From Dactylosporangium vinaceum (GTDB lineage: Bacteria > Actinomycetota > Actinomycetes > Mycobacteriales > Micromonosporaceae), in contig NZ_CP061913.1 of the NCBI RefSeq assembly GCF_019904175.1, positions 9,052,001 to 9,116,000 of the forward strand: a stretch of DNA of 64,000 nucleotides. Reading direction: 5' to 3'. The notes under the pieces are model-generated. The model was not told where the DNA came from. It was given only the letters and a program-made list of their open reading frames with translations, and made no database searches. A program made the translations under genes and the position numbers. Every line of letters starts with the position of its first letter. Positions within the stretch are counted from its first letter, which is position 1. Below are positions 42,242-51,950 of the stretch, one piece after another.

Positions 42242-43165
42242 TCATCGACGCCCTGGGCTGACGGGCCGGAGTACGCCTGCGAGCTCCTCCAGCTCGTGCA
42301 GCGCGCCGCGGATGTCCTTCGCCAACGGCTGGATCAGGACGTGATCGGCGCCGGCGTCGTGGTGTGCGCGGACCCGGGTCGCGATCGTCGCCGGGTCGCC
42401 CCACGCCACGATCGCGTCGACAAGCCGGTCGCTGCCCGCTCCGGCCACGTCCTCGTCAGTGAAGCCGAACCGCTTGAGGTTGTTCACGTAGTTCGGCAGT
42501 CCCAGGTAGAAACTGGTGTGCTCGCGGGCGGTCGCCCGGGCGGTGGCCGGGTCGGTCTCCAGGCAGATCGCCTGTTCGGGAATCAGCAGGCGATCGGGGC
42601 CCAGGATCTGCCGCGCGTCCGCCGTGTGCTCGGGCGGGACGAAGTAGCTGTGCGCACCGTCCGTACGGTCCCGAGCCAGCTCCAGCATCCGGCGGCGCAG
42701 CGCTGCCAGCACCCGCGGAACCGGCCTGGGAGGCGCGGTGACAGTGGCCCGGTCCATCCCGTCGAGATACTCACGCATACGTTTCAGCGGCTGGTCGTAG
42801 GTCATGCCGGTCTTGTCGATGACCGGGCCGTGACTGACACCCACACCGAGCACGAACCGGCGCGGCCACGCGTCGCCGAGGGCCACTGCGGCGGCCTGCG
42901 CCGTGGCGGGGTGGCGCGCCCAGATGTTGGCGATTCCGGCCCCGGTCACGATCCGGGAGGTCGCGCACAGCCACGCCGCCTCCTGGGCGAAGACATCGTT
43001 GCGGCCGACGATCTCGCCTTCGAAGATCGAGCCGTAGCCCAGTGCCTCGATGCGGCGCGCGGCGGAGCGCTGGGTCTCGGCCGGCTCGCCTTGCAGCGCG
43101 CCCAACCAGACGCCCACCGGGCCCAGGGCCTGTCTCGTCTCAGTGACGGTCTCGGATACGGCCAC
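42242..43165 (-). CDS. F420-dependent LLM oxidoreductase (TIGR03620-like)
   Basis: The 307-residue protein opens LGPVGVWLGALQGEPAETQRSAARRIEALGYGSIFEGE and has VTGAGIANIWARHP and RFVLGVGVSHGPVID, the pattern of the F420-binding TIGR03620 subgroup. A canonical GGAGG stands 6 nt before its GTG start. It lies 225 nt after the terminator of the NRPS cluster and so is probably not co-transcribed with it. Substrate unknown; involvement with the cluster product cannot be excluded. Confidence 0.87.
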   Translation of the reverse strand: MAVSETVTETRQALGPVGVWLGALQGEPAETQRSAARRIEALGYGSIFEGEIVGRNDVFAQEAAWLCATSRIVTGAGIANIWARHPATAQAAAVALGDAWPRRFVLGVGVSHGPVIDKTGMTYDQPLKRMREYLDGMDRATVTAPPRPVPRVLAALRRRMLELARDRTDGAHSYFVPPEHTADARQILGPDRLLIPEQAICLETDPATARATAREHTSFYLGLPNYVNNLKRFGFTDEDVAGAGSDRLVDAIVAWGDPATIATRVRAHHDAGADHVLIQPLAKDIRGALHELEELAGVLRPVSPGRR

Positions 43166-43352
43166 GGCGCACCTCCAGGAATCGCGGCTCTGCGTACGTC
43201 AGTCAGACCAGCAGAGCGGCGGGCAGTCCACACCCGATCCGGCCGAGACTCATCCGGTTCGACCCCGGCGGTGGCACCAGATTCACTCGCCACGACCGGC
43301 GGGAGGGGCGAAGGTCCGGACGTACAGTGGAAATGTCCGAATCCGGACGACG

Positions 43353-43380
43353 TCCGGCCGGGGCCCGAGCCCCGGCCGGA
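43353..43380 (-). terminator. Terminator of the nonribosomal peptide cluster
   Basis: TCCGGCCGGGGC (43353-43364) pairs perfectly with GCCCCGGCCGGA (43369-43380) around a CCGA loop: a 12-bp, very GC-rich hairpin 10 nt beyond the MFS stop. No T-run follows, as is common in actinomycetes. It closes a minus-strand operon of more than 20 kb. Confidence 0.8.
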
Positions 43381-43390
43381 GACACTCCGG

Positions 43391-44683
43391 TCAGGAGACC
43401 GTCGCGATGTCCGGTGCCTGGGCCGGGTCGCTCGGCCGGTCGACGTCCCGGACGGCGTCGGCCGTCACGACCCGCAGGAACGGGATGATCAGCACAAGAC
43501 ACGCCACCCCGAACACACCGAACGCCACCCGGTAGGACACGAGCTGCGCCAGCCCGCCGGCGAGCAGCGCCGCGACCGGGGCCATCCCCCACGACACCAG
43601 CCGGGTCGCCGCACTGAACCGGCCGAACATCTCGTTGGGCACCAGCGCCTGCTGGATCACCCGCGAGTTGACAGTCCACATCGTCCCTCCGATGCCGGTG
43701 AGGAACGCCGCCGCGCCGATGATCCAGGCGCTCTCCGGACGCTGCGGCAGCACGGCCGGCACGCCGACCATGGCCGCGGTGCCGATGATGTCGACGAACA
43801 TCGACCAGCGCCGGCCCAGGATCCGGTTGACGCGGCCGACGAGCAGGACTCCCACGATGCCGCCGGCGCCGAGACAGGTGAGCAGGAGGCCGTACGCGCC
43901 GGGGCTGAGCCCCAGGGTGCCGATCGCGTATGCGGCGATGAGCGCATACCAGACCGCCCAACTGCCGGCCATCACCGCGACGAGCAGCGACATGGTGCGC
44001 AGCAACCGGTGCCGGAGCAGGAACCGCAGCCCGTCGCGGAGTTCACCGTGCACCGTGCCGCGTGGTGTGGTGGGCTGCACCGCGAAGTTGCCGACAAGCA
44101 TCATCAGCAGCACGGCGCCCACCACGTACACGGCGGCGGCGGTACCGAAGGCATAGCCGAAGCCGGCCGCCACGAGCAGACCGCCGAACGGTGCGCCGAC
44201 GAAGCCGTGGCAGAGGTACTCCACGCCAGTCATCCGCGTGTTGACCCGGTCGCGGCTGCCCAGGGGGACGGCGGCCGGCACGATCGACGCCCCGGCCAGC
44301 AGCGCGAACACCTCGGCGACGCCGAGCACGAGGGCGGTGACGAGGATCTGTGGCACGGTCAGGAGGTCGGTGAGGTACCCGGCGAGCAGGGTGCCCACGG
44401 CGACCGTCCGGGCGATCTCGGCGGCGACCATGAGTTGCCGCCTGTTGAGCCGGTCGACGACGACTCCGATGTGCAGCGCGCCGAGCAGCCACGGCAGGCT
44501 GCGCAGGGTTGCCACGGCGGAGATGAGCAACGGCGAACGGGTGAAGTGCAGCATGAGCACCGGCAGCGCGACGGTGCCGATGGCGTCGGCGATGCTGGTG
44601 GTGCCGGTGAAGAACACCAGCAGCCATTCGTTGCGCCGGACCGTGGTCCGGGCGGCGTCCGGTGTGTCCACTGTGGCGGTCAC
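43391..44683 (-). CDS. MFS exporter of the NRPS cluster
   Basis: The 430-residue protein has 12 predicted TM helices, the MFS motif A-like loop VVVDRLNRRQLMV after TM2, and the EntS/macrolide-efflux-like pattern LFFTGTTSIADAIG near the start. Such carriers export siderophores and peptide antibiotics, so it is the probable product exporter and self-resistance factor. It is the last cluster gene, 3 nt after the aminotransferase gene; the GTG start at 44683 has gagga upstream. A strong terminator hairpin follows. Confidence 0.87.
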   Translation of the reverse strand: MTATVDTPDAARTTVRRNEWLLVFFTGTTSIADAIGTVALPVLMLHFTRSPLLISAVATLRSLPWLLGALHIGVVVDRLNRRQLMVAAEIARTVAVGTLLAGYLTDLLTVPQILVTALVLGVAEVFALLAGASIVPAAVPLGSRDRVNTRMTGVEYLCHGFVGAPFGGLLVAAGFGYAFGTAAAVYVVGAVLLMMLVGNFAVQPTTPRGTVHGELRDGLRFLLRHRLLRTMSLLVAVMAGSWAVWYALIAAYAIGTLGLSPGAYGLLLTCLGAGGIVGVLLVGRVNRILGRRWSMFVDIIGTAAMVGVPAVLPQRPESAWIIGAAAFLTGIGGTMWTVNSRVIQQALVPNEMFGRFSAATRLVSWGMAPVAALLAGGLAQLVSYRVAFGVFGVACLVLIIPFLRVVTADAVRDVDRPSDPAQAPDIATVS

Positions 44684-44686
44684 GGG

Positions 44687-45853
44687 TCACGTCCTCGTGG
44701 CGTCGATGAGGGAGCGGATGGCGGCGATCCCGCGCCGCGTCCGCTCCGGCGACTCGGTCCCGACCGAGATCCGGATATGGCGGTCGCACGACTCGCCGTA
44801 GGCTATGCCGGGCACGACGCAGACGCCCCGTTCGCGCAGCAGCCGGGTGGCGAACGCGTCGGAGTTCAAACTGGACTCGCCCAGCGAGCCGAACAGGTAG
44901 AACGTCGCCTCACCGGGAAGGGTCTCGATGCCCGCGTCGGCGAGCCAGCCCGCGGCGGTGTCGCGCATCGCCACGGCCTGCTGGATCTGCGGCCTGGTCC
45001 GGCTGATCAGCTCGTCGAAGTGCCCGGCGAGGTAGCCGGCGAGGATGGTGGGCGCGCAGGTGACGAGGTGCTGGTTGAGTTTGAGTACCTCGTCGACGAT
45101 CCGGCGGTGCGCGATGAGGTAGCCGATCCGCCAGCCGGAGATGCCGAAGTTCTTCGACATCGAGTTGACCGTGACGGTGTGCAGCCGCTCCGGGTCGCCG
45201 ACGGCGGCCGACACGAACGCGGTGCCCGGCGCCACGAACTCGTTGTACGCCTCGTCGACGAGCAGCAGCAGCCCGTGCCGTGTCGCGAGGGCGTGCAGGT
45301 GGTCCAGTTCGGCCGCGGTGTACACCTTGCCGGTCGGGTTGTTGGGGTTGTTGATGATGATCACCCGGGTCCGGGCGGTGATGTGCCGTTCCAGGTCGAA
45401 CAGGCTCTCCTGGTGCGCCACCATGACCGGTTCGCCGCGGCAGAGCCGCACGTGCGCGGGGTAGCTCAGCCAGAACGGCTCGGTCATGATGACCTCGTCG
45501 CCGGGTTCGAGCACCGCGAGCAGGGTCATGTAGATCGCGGCCTTCGACCCCGCCGTGATGATCATCTCCTGGTCCGGGTCGACTGACGGCCCGAACCGGT
45601 CCTCGTAGTACTTGGCGAGCCGCCGGCGCAGCTCCGGTACGCCCCGCGAGTGCGAGTAGTGGTGCAGCTCGGCCACGTCGAACCCGCTGAAGTCCGGCGC
45701 TGGGATGTCGAAGAACGCCTCGCCGAGCGACAGCGTGATGATGTCGTGCCCGGTGGCCTTGAGCTCGTAGACGAGGTTGTTGTACTTGATGGAGATCGCC
45801 TGGTCGATGCTGCTCATCAGCCGGCTCGGCCGGGTCGCGGCCGGGGTTCTCAT
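44687..45853 (-). CDS. Class I/II PLP-dependent aminotransferase
   Basis: The 388-residue enzyme has the aspartate-aminotransferase fold: HDIITLSLGEAFFDIPAP, NNPNNPTGKVY, VDEAYNEFVAPG and the PLP-lysine motif NSMSKNFGISGWRIGYL. The C-terminal Arg in RISVGTES binds substrate carboxylate. Because it overlaps proA, it may aminate or deaminate glutamate semialdehyde-derived intermediates; making ornithine, a P5C derivative or a keto acid are all possible. Fold class I aminotransferases act more often on alpha- than on omega-amino groups, which argues against a simple ornithine aminotransferase. Confidence 0.85.
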   Translation of the reverse strand: MRTPAATRPSRLMSSIDQAISIKYNNLVYELKATGHDIITLSLGEAFFDIPAPDFSGFDVAELHHYSHSRGVPELRRRLAKYYEDRFGPSVDPDQEMIITAGSKAAIYMTLLAVLEPGDEVIMTEPFWLSYPAHVRLCRGEPVMVAHQESLFDLERHITARTRVIIINNPNNPTGKVYTAAELDHLHALATRHGLLLLVDEAYNEFVAPGTAFVSAAVGDPERLHTVTVNSMSKNFGISGWRIGYLIAHRRIVDEVLKLNQHLVTCAPTILAGYLAGHFDELISRTRPQIQQAVAMRDTAAGWLADAGIETLPGEATFYLFGSLGESSLNSDAFATRLLRERGVCVVPGIAYGESCDRHIRISVGTESPERTRRGIAAIRSLIDATRT

Positions 45854-47109
45854 GCGACGGTCCGGGTCTGACCGGAGCCCCACACCACGTTCTTGACAGT
45901 GGTCAGCGCCTCCAGGCCCATCGGGCCCCGCACGTGCAGCTTCTGTGTCGACACGCCGATCTCCACCCCGTAGCCGAACTCGCCGCCGTCGGAGTAGCGC
46001 GGCGAGGCGTTGACGAACACGCTGCCCGAGTCGACGAGCCGCGCGAAGCGGCGGGCCACGTCGATGTCGCGGGCGACGATGCCCTCGGCGTTGGCCGTGC
46101 CGTGCCGGCGGATGTGCCCGATCGCGGCGTCCACGTCGTCGACCACCCGCACGGCGAGCACCAGGTCGAGGTACTCGGTGTCCCAGTCCTCCTCGGTCGC
46201 GGCCAGCGCCTTCGGCCACGCGTCGCACACCTCGGCCGAGCCGCGGATCTCCACGCCGGCCGCGGTGAGCTCGTCCAGCACGCCGGGCAGCCAGTCGGTG
46301 ACGAGCTCGCGGTGCACCAGCAGGGTCTCGATCGCGTTGCACACGCTGGGCCGGGAGGTCTTCGCGTTGATCGTCACCGCCGTGGCCATGTCCCGGTCGG
46401 CGGAGGCGTCGATGTACAGGTGGCAGTTGCCCGCACCGTCGATGACCGTCGGCACTGTGGCGTCGCGCTCCACCGACTCGATCAGGGCCGGCCCGCCGCG
46501 CGGGACGAGGAGGTCGACGAGTCCCTTGGCGCGCATCAGCTCCGTCGCCGAGGCCCGTGACGGGTCCTCGACGAGTTGGACGGCCGCCGCCGGCACCGCC
46601 GGGTGCCGGGCGATCGCGGTGTCCAGCGCGGTCATGATGGCGCGGTTGGTGGCGGCGGCGATCGACGAGCCGCGCAGCACGGCGCAGTTACCCGACTTGA
46701 GGCACAGCGCGGCGACCTCGGCGGTGACGTTGGGCCGTGCCTCGTAGATGACGGCGACGACCCCGAGGGGTTCCCGGACCCGCTCGATGAGCAGCCCGTT
46801 CGGTCGGGTCCAGCCGCCGGTGACCTGCCCGACCGGGTCCGGCAACGCGACAACGGTACGGATCGTGGCGGCGAGCCCGGCCATCCGACGGTCGGTGAGG
46901 GTCAGCCGGTCGACGAGCGTCGCGGAGACACCGCTCCTGCGCGCCTCGGCGACATCCTGCCGGTTGGCTTCGAGGATCGCGTCGCGGTGCTGCTCGATGG
47001 CGGCTGCCATGTCGAGCAGCACCAGGTCCTTCTGCCGGGTGCTCAACGCCGCGACGGCCGTCGCAGCCGCCGCGGCGGCCTCGCAGGTCTGGGTGGCGGT
47101 CATGGTCAT
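45850..47109 (-). CDS. proA: Glutamate-5-semialdehyde dehydrogenase (gamma-glutamyl phosphate reductase)
   Basis: The 419-residue enzyme reduces gamma-glutamyl phosphate to glutamate-5-semialdehyde with NADPH, the second step of proline biosynthesis. It shows VIYEARPNVTAEVAALCLKSGN, the catalytic cysteine in KTSRPSVCNAIETLLVH and the C-terminal SGSVFVNASPRYSDGGEFGYGVEIGVSTQKLH, all typical of ProA. It overlaps proB and the aminotransferase gene. Being inside an NRPS cluster rather than with obgE/proB housekeeping genes suggests it is a dedicated copy for precursor supply. Confidence 0.92.
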   Translation of the reverse strand: MTMTATQTCEAAAAAATAVAALSTRQKDLVLLDMAAAIEQHRDAILEANRQDVAEARRSGVSATLVDRLTLTDRRMAGLAATIRTVVALPDPVGQVTGGWTRPNGLLIERVREPLGVVAVIYEARPNVTAEVAALCLKSGNCAVLRGSSIAAATNRAIMTALDTAIARHPAVPAAAVQLVEDPSRASATELMRAKGLVDLLVPRGGPALIESVERDATVPTVIDGAGNCHLYIDASADRDMATAVTINAKTSRPSVCNAIETLLVHRELVTDWLPGVLDELTAAGVEIRGSAEVCDAWPKALAATEEDWDTEYLDLVLAVRVVDDVDAAIGHIRRHGTANAEGIVARDIDVARRFARLVDSGSVFVNASPRYSDGGEFGYGVEIGVSTQKLHVRGPMGLEALTTVKNVVWGSGQTRTVA

Positions 47110-48176
47110 GGTGCATCCCTTCTGATGCGTACGTAGTCGGAGCCGACGAGCAATGCGGTGCCGGGTTCGCAGCCGAACTCCACGGCGCTCGCCGGGTAGC
47201 GGATGCTGCCGCGGGCGAGCAGCGTGGCATCGGGGCCGGTGATGTCCACGACGTCGCCCGCGTGGAACTGCCCTCGTGCGGTGGTGACCTGGATGCGCCG
47301 CAGCGCTTGGCGGTGCTCGATGGCCATCAGCCCGGCGGGGGCGCAGGTGACCGCCCCGCGCGGCGGGGTGCGGAACGCGCGCCACAGCCGGCCCGCGTCC
47401 GGCCATGCGCCACGCACCGGCCGCGGGGCGAACGCGGTGCCGATGTCGGCGCCCTCGCGCGCCGCGACGAGGACGGCTGGGTCGGCGGTGTCCGCAATGA
47501 CCGTGCGGACCCCGGAGTAGGTGGCGATCCAGCAGGCCGACAGCTTCATCTGCATGCCGCCGGTGCCGCCCGCCACGACGGTGCCGCCGGCGAGCGCCTC
47601 CAGTTGCGGTGTGAGCTCGGCGACCTTGCCGATCCGAGTCGCCTTGCCGCCGAGTTGCGGGTCCCGGTCGTAGAGGCCGGGCACGTTTGTCAGCAGTACC
47701 AGCAGCCCCGCCCGCAGGAACCCGCTGAGCAAGGCGGCGAGCACGTCGTTGTTGCGTACGCCCAGCGCGTCGTTCTCGTTCACGATCGGCACGACGCCGA
47801 GGGAACGCATCTCGTCGAAGGTGGCCCGGACCCGTTCGCCGCGGTCGGCCTCGATGAGGTCGTAGGGCGTGAGCAGTACCTGCCCGGTCTCCAGGCCGTA
47901 CGAGGCGAACGTCTCCTGCAGCGCGCCGTAGAGCAGCCCCTGGCCGATCGCGGCGGCGACCTGCTGGCCGGCCCCGTTCGCATCACCCAGCGCCGCGTGC
48001 CGGGTCCGGCCGATGGCGATCGCGCCCGAGGTGACGACGACGGGCGCGAGCCCGGCCCGGATGCCCAGGCGCACCGCCGCACACAGCCGTTCGACCTTCT
48101 CCGGCTCCAGCCGGCCGTCCGTCACGAGCGACGTCGTGCCGATCTTCAGGACCACCCGGTCCTCATCGGGGGTCAC
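47106..48176 (-). CDS. proB: Glutamate 5-kinase
   Basis: The 356-residue protein has an amino-acid-kinase domain (VVLKIGTTSL, VVVTSGAIAIGRT, VPIVNENDAL and a GGTVVAGGTGGMQMKL phosphate loop) and a C-terminal PUA domain (about residues 270-350, GQFHAGDVVDITGPD), the usual ProB plan. It phosphorylates glutamate to feed ProA. The start GTG 48176 overlaps the SDR stop. PUA-bearing ProB enzymes are feedback-inhibited by proline; whether this copy is relaxed cannot be seen from sequence. No proC is present. Confidence 0.92.
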   Translation of the reverse strand: MTPDEDRVVLKIGTTSLVTDGRLEPEKVERLCAAVRLGIRAGLAPVVVTSGAIAIGRTRHAALGDANGAGQQVAAAIGQGLLYGALQETFASYGLETGQVLLTPYDLIEADRGERVRATFDEMRSLGVVPIVNENDALGVRNNDVLAALLSGFLRAGLLVLLTNVPGLYDRDPQLGGKATRIGKVAELTPQLEALAGGTVVAGGTGGMQMKLSACWIATYSGVRTVIADTADPAVLVAAREGADIGTAFAPRPVRGAWPDAGRLWRAFRTPPRGAVTCAPAGLMAIEHRQALRRIQVTTARGQFHAGDVVDITGPDATLLARGSIRYPASAVEFGCEPGTALLVGSDYVRIRRDAP

Positions 48177-48901
48177 CACATGAACTGCCCTCCATCGACG
48201 ATCAGCTTCTGGCCCGTCATCTGGGCGCTGCCCGGGCCGACCAGGAACTCGAGTGCGTCGGCCACCTGCTCGGTCGTGCCGAGGCGCCCCTGCGGCACAT
48301 CCGCGAGGAATTTCGCGCGCCCGGCCGGGTCGTCCAGGCCGAACCGGGCGACCAGCTCGTCGGTCTCGGTGTTGCCCGGGATCAGGGAGTTGACCCGCAC
48401 CTGCGGCGCCAGCTCCAGCGCGAGGCACTTGGTGAGCTGCAGCAGCCCGGCCTTGCTCGCGCAGTAGTTCGCGCCATCACGACGGGGTCGGATGCCGGTC
48501 GTCGCGCCGACATTCACGATCACCCGGTCGCCGGTCGTCGCGAGCATCGCCGGCAGCAGCGCCCGGGTGAGGTAGAAGACGCCTGACAGGTTGGTGTCGA
48601 GCACCCGCCGCCAGTCTTCGACGGACATCGCCAGCACAGGCCGGTCCACGTTCACGCCCGCGTTGTTGACAAGCACCGACGGGCCGCCGTAGATGCGGAC
48701 GATGTCGTGGACCGCGGCGTCCACGGCCACCGGATCGGCGACGTCGACCTGGACCGGGACGAGCCCGGCCGTCGCCGCGGCGTCCGCAGCCGTCTTGTCG
48801 TGCCGGTACAGCGCCACCACCTGGTAGCCGAGCCGCTTCAGCCGGCGGCTGAAGGCCAGTCCGATGCCCCGGGTACCGCCACTGACGACCGCCGTCCTCA
48901 T
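48173..48901 (-). CDS. Short-chain dehydrogenase/reductase
   Basis: The 242-residue classical SDR has the cofactor motif SGGTRGIGLAFS (TGxxxGIG form), NNAGV, and the catalytic Ser-Tyr-Lys set with YCASK. FabG-like, using NAD(P)H. It could reduce a keto or aldehyde group of a carrier-bound intermediate. Residue RRLKRLGYQ after the first strand offers arginines that would favour NADPH. It overlaps both the second C-A-T NRPS gene upstream and proB downstream. Confidence 0.85.
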   Translation of the reverse strand: MRTAVVSGGTRGIGLAFSRRLKRLGYQVVALYRHDKTAADAAATAGLVPVQVDVADPVAVDAAVHDIVRIYGGPSVLVNNAGVNVDRPVLAMSVEDWRRVLDTNLSGVFYLTRALLPAMLATTGDRVIVNVGATTGIRPRRDGANYCASKAGLLQLTKCLALELAPQVRVNSLIPGNTETDELVARFGLDDPAGRAKFLADVPQGRLGTTEQVADALEFLVGPGSAQMTGQKLIVDGGQFMW

Positions 48902-51900
48902 CGCAGCGTCCCCGCGCCGGCGCGGATGGCGGCGGCGATGCCCGCCACGGTCGGCGCGGCGTACAGGTCGGCGACCGGGACCGTGACGCCGTAGGCCGCG
49001 TGTATCGCAGTCAACGCATCCAGGACGGTGAGCGAGCTGGCGCCGTGGTCGAACACCGAGTGGTCGTGGGGGATGTCCCCCACCCCGAGGATCCTCGACC
49101 ACAGCGCGGCGAGGTCGCGTTCCAGTGCGCCGAGGTGTACCGGTGGTCGCGCGGCGTCGCCGTGGCCGCCGGCGGCGAGCAGCTCGTCGAGCCGGTGCAG
49201 CAGTGCGGCCCGGTCGGTCTTGCCACTCGTGGTGGTCGGCACGGCCGTCACCGGAACAATCCACTGTGGACGCATGTGGGCGGGCAGCGTCGCGGCCAGA
49301 TGCTCCCGTACCCGCGACGGGTCGGGGGCGGCACCCGGATGGGGCAGCAGGAACAACGCGATCTGCTCGCCGCGCACGGCCGCGACCGCTTGGCGCACGC
49401 CGAGCACCCGGGCCGCGACGACCTCGATCTCGCCGAGCTCGACCCGCTGCCCCTGTATCTTCACCTGCGAGTCGAGCCGGCCGAGGAAGACCAGTTCATC
49501 GCGGTCGTTGCGGACGACGAGGTCGCCGGTGCGGTACATCAGGCCGCCCGCCGGGCCGAATGTGTCGGGCACGAACCGTGCGGCGGTCAACTCCGGGTCG
49601 TTGAGGTAGCCGGCGGCGAGGCAACGGCCGCCGAGGTGGAGCTCGCCCACGACGCCGGGTGGGGCGAGGTGCCCGGTGGCGTCCACGACGTAGGCGGCCA
49701 CCCCCGGCAGCGGTACGCCGATCGGCACGTGCCCGGGCCACGCCGGGTCGTCGCCCCGCAGCCGGTATGTGGTGACGGCCTGCGTCTCGGTCGGCCCGTA
49801 ATGGTTGACAAGCGTGCAGTGCGGATGCCGGCGCAGGAACTCCCGCTCCTGCTCGTCGACGGTGAGCTGCTCGCCGGAGACACACAGGTACCGCAGGTCC
49901 GGCAGGTGCGTGCCGCGGTCCCCGATCAGCTGCACCATCGGGCGCAGCGCGGCGGTCGGCAGGTAGACGTGGGTAGCCCCGGTGTCGGCGACGTGTCGCA
50001 GCACCGCGAGCGGGTCGCGCCGGTCGGCCGGGGCCAAGGACAGCACGGTGCCGCCGCAGAGCAGCGTCGGCACGATCTCCTGGAAGCAGACGTCGGAGCT
50101 GAGCGGCGCGTACTGCAGGAACCGGCTGTCGCCGTTCATCGCCAGCGCGTCGATCTGCCACGCCGCAAGTTCGGCCAGCCACGCCTGTCCCATCAGCACA
50201 CCCTTCGGCGCGCCGGCCGAGCCGGACGTGTACATCACGTACACCGGTGCGTCCGGGTCGGCCGCCGAGGCGACGGCCGCCGCGGTGGCCAGCTCAGCGA
50301 CCGGGACCGCGGGCGCCGCCGACGCCACCGGCGCGCCGATCACCAGGCGGCACGAGGCGGACCGGACCATGTCGTCGAGCCGGCGCCGCGGCACGGTCGC
50401 GTCCAGCGGCAGGAACGTGGCGCCCAGGCGCAGCACCGCCACGATGGCGGCGACGCTGTCGGCGAGCCCGCTGTCGACGGCGAGGCCGACCACGTCGCCG
50501 GGGCCGACGCCGCGCGCTGCGAGGCCGCCCGCCATGCGGCCGGCCGTGGCCAGCAGGTCTGCGTAGGTCAGGTCGCGGCCCGGCTCCCGCACGGCGACCG
50601 CCGTGGGCTGCTGCCGCGCCACTGCCTCGACGGCCTCGTACAGCCCGGCCGTGGCCCGCGGGTGCCGGCCGTCGGAGCGGACGCTGGCCGCCGTCGAGGC
50701 GTCGGTGAACAGCTCGGCGAGAGTCCGCGTGCGGTCGTCGACGGCGCGTCGCACGGCGGTCCGCAGCGATGCGAGCAGGCCGTCGGCGACCGCGGGCGCG
50801 ATCAGCTCCCGGTCGTACTCCAGCTCGACAAGCCAATGCCCGTCCTGCGGGGTGACGCCGAGCCGCAGGTCGGATCGCACGGTGCCGTTGCCGAGGCGGC
50901 GCACAGCCCGGACCGCGGCGTACGCGCGGTGCGGTTCCGTTGCCGCGACGGCGAGCACCGCCGCGTGCAGCGGGCCGCGTCCGGTTTCGGCGGTGAGCTG
51001 CGCCAGGCTGATGTCGGCGTCGGCCCGGGCCGCCTCGACCGCGGGTCCAACCACTGTGGACAGGTAGGCGTCGACGGTGTGGGCCCAGTCCACCTCGACG
51101 ATGACCGGCAGGGGGTCCGCGGAGCGGCCCACCTCCGTGCCGATGACGACCTGGGACGTGTTGGCGTGCCGGGCGAGCGTCGCCGCGTAGAGGCCGGCGA
51201 ACAGCACCTGCGGCGGGAAGCCGAGGCACGCTCCCGCGTCCACCTCACCCCGCACCTGCCCGCCGGTGAGTGAGGTCCGCGCCGGACGCCCCGGCACCGG
51301 GGCGAGTTCCAGCGAGGGTACGCGGCGCAGCCGCCGCGCCCAGGCGGCGGACCGGTCCCGGGCCGTCGGCGCCGGGGACGCCTCCAGGTGCTCGACGTGC
51401 GCAGCCTCGCGATCGGCGACCCGCATGGCCAGTTCGGCGGCGGTCGGCGGCGCCGTGAGCAGGTCGGCGAGGTCGTCGGCGAACGGACCGATCGAGACCG
51501 CGTCGAGCAGCAGACAGTGCACGGCCAGCAGCACGGTGCAGGCAGTGCCCTCCTCGGCCCGCACGACGGCGCACCGGTGGGCCGGCTCGGTCCCGGGGTC
51601 GAACGCGGGCTGGCCGATCTGCCCGGCCACCGAGCTCACCGCGTCCGCGAAGTCGACTGCGGCGACGGCCACCTGGAGGGTCACCACGTCGGCGACCGGC
51701 GCCACGAGTCGCGCGTGCGGGCGGGGCAGCAGCCCGAAAATCTGCCGCATGGTGGGCCGGAGCGCGACGGCGCCGCTCAGTGCCCGAGAAACCGCCTCGG
51801 CGGAGTACCGCGGGTCGAGGTCGAGCCGATAGAGCGTGTGGTAGGCCGACGGGCCGGCGGCCCGGGCGTGCGCCACGAGCAGACCGAGCTGTGCCGGGGT

Positions 51901-51945
51901 AACCGGCAGCTCCGTCCGCACGGTGCGTTCGAGAGTGGCATCCAC
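48898..51945 (-). CDS. NRPS module C*-A-T with altered condensation active site
   Basis: The 1,015-residue protein has a condensation-type domain (1-420) whose active site reads HCLLLDA near residue 143 instead of HHxxxDG: the second, catalytic His is Cys. The adenylation domain shows A3 YTSGSAGAPKG, A5 NHYGPTE, A7 YRTGD, A8 GRLDSQVKIQGQRVELGEIE and A10 TSGKTDR. Aligning by eye to GrsA gives a pocket near D-V-Q-Y-C-S-H-A-V, resembling proline-type codes. The carrier domain motif is HGASSL (about residue 967). GTG 51945 has GGAGGGA upstream; the ATG one base away is out of frame. Confidence 0.85.
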   Translation of the reverse strand: MDATLERTVRTELPVTPAQLGLLVAHARAAGPSAYHTLYRLDLDPRYSAEAVSRALSGAVALRPTMRQIFGLLPRPHARLVAPVADVVTLQVAVAAVDFADAVSSVAGQIGQPAFDPGTEPAHRCAVVRAEEGTACTVLLAVHCLLLDAVSIGPFADDLADLLTAPPTAAELAMRVADREAAHVEHLEASPAPTARDRSAAWARRLRRVPSLELAPVPGRPARTSLTGGQVRGEVDAGACLGFPPQVLFAGLYAATLARHANTSQVVIGTEVGRSADPLPVIVEVDWAHTVDAYLSTVVGPAVEAARADADISLAQLTAETGRGPLHAAVLAVAATEPHRAYAAVRAVRRLGNGTVRSDLRLGVTPQDGHWLVELEYDRELIAPAVADGLLASLRTAVRRAVDDRTRTLAELFTDASTAASVRSDGRHPRATAGLYEAVEAVARQQPTAVAVREPGRDLTYADLLATAGRMAGGLAARGVGPGDVVGLAVDSGLADSVAAIVAVLRLGATFLPLDATVPRRRLDDMVRSASCRLVIGAPVASAAPAVPVAELATAAAVASAADPDAPVYVMYTSGSAGAPKGVLMGQAWLAELAAWQIDALAMNGDSRFLQYAPLSSDVCFQEIVPTLLCGGTVLSLAPADRRDPLAVLRHVADTGATHVYLPTAALRPMVQLIGDRGTHLPDLRYLCVSGEQLTVDEQEREFLRRHPHCTLVNHYGPTETQAVTTYRLRGDDPAWPGHVPIGVPLPGVAAYVVDATGHLAPPGVVGELHLGGRCLAAGYLNDPELTAARFVPDTFGPAGGLMYRTGDLVVRNDRDELVFLGRLDSQVKIQGQRVELGEIEVVAARVLGVRQAVAAVRGEQIALFLLPHPGAAPDPSRVREHLAATLPAHMRPQWIVPVTAVPTTTSGKTDRAALLHRLDELLAAGGHGDAARPPVHLGALERDLAALWSRILGVGDIPHDHSVFDHGASSLTVLDALTAIHAAYGVTVPVADLYAAPTVAGIAAAIRAGAGTLR

Positions 51946-51950
51946 TGTGG

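Noticed and set aside
42242..43165. LLM oxidoreductase as part of the NRPS operon
   Set aside because: It is separated by a 225-nt gap that contains a 12-bp-stem terminator directly after the MFS gene, so it is listed as a neighbour only.
41744..45586. 1,280-codon plus-strand frame opposite LLM, MFS and aminotransferase genes
   Set aside because: Same shadow effect; no domain, and the opposite strand carries clear family motifs throughout.
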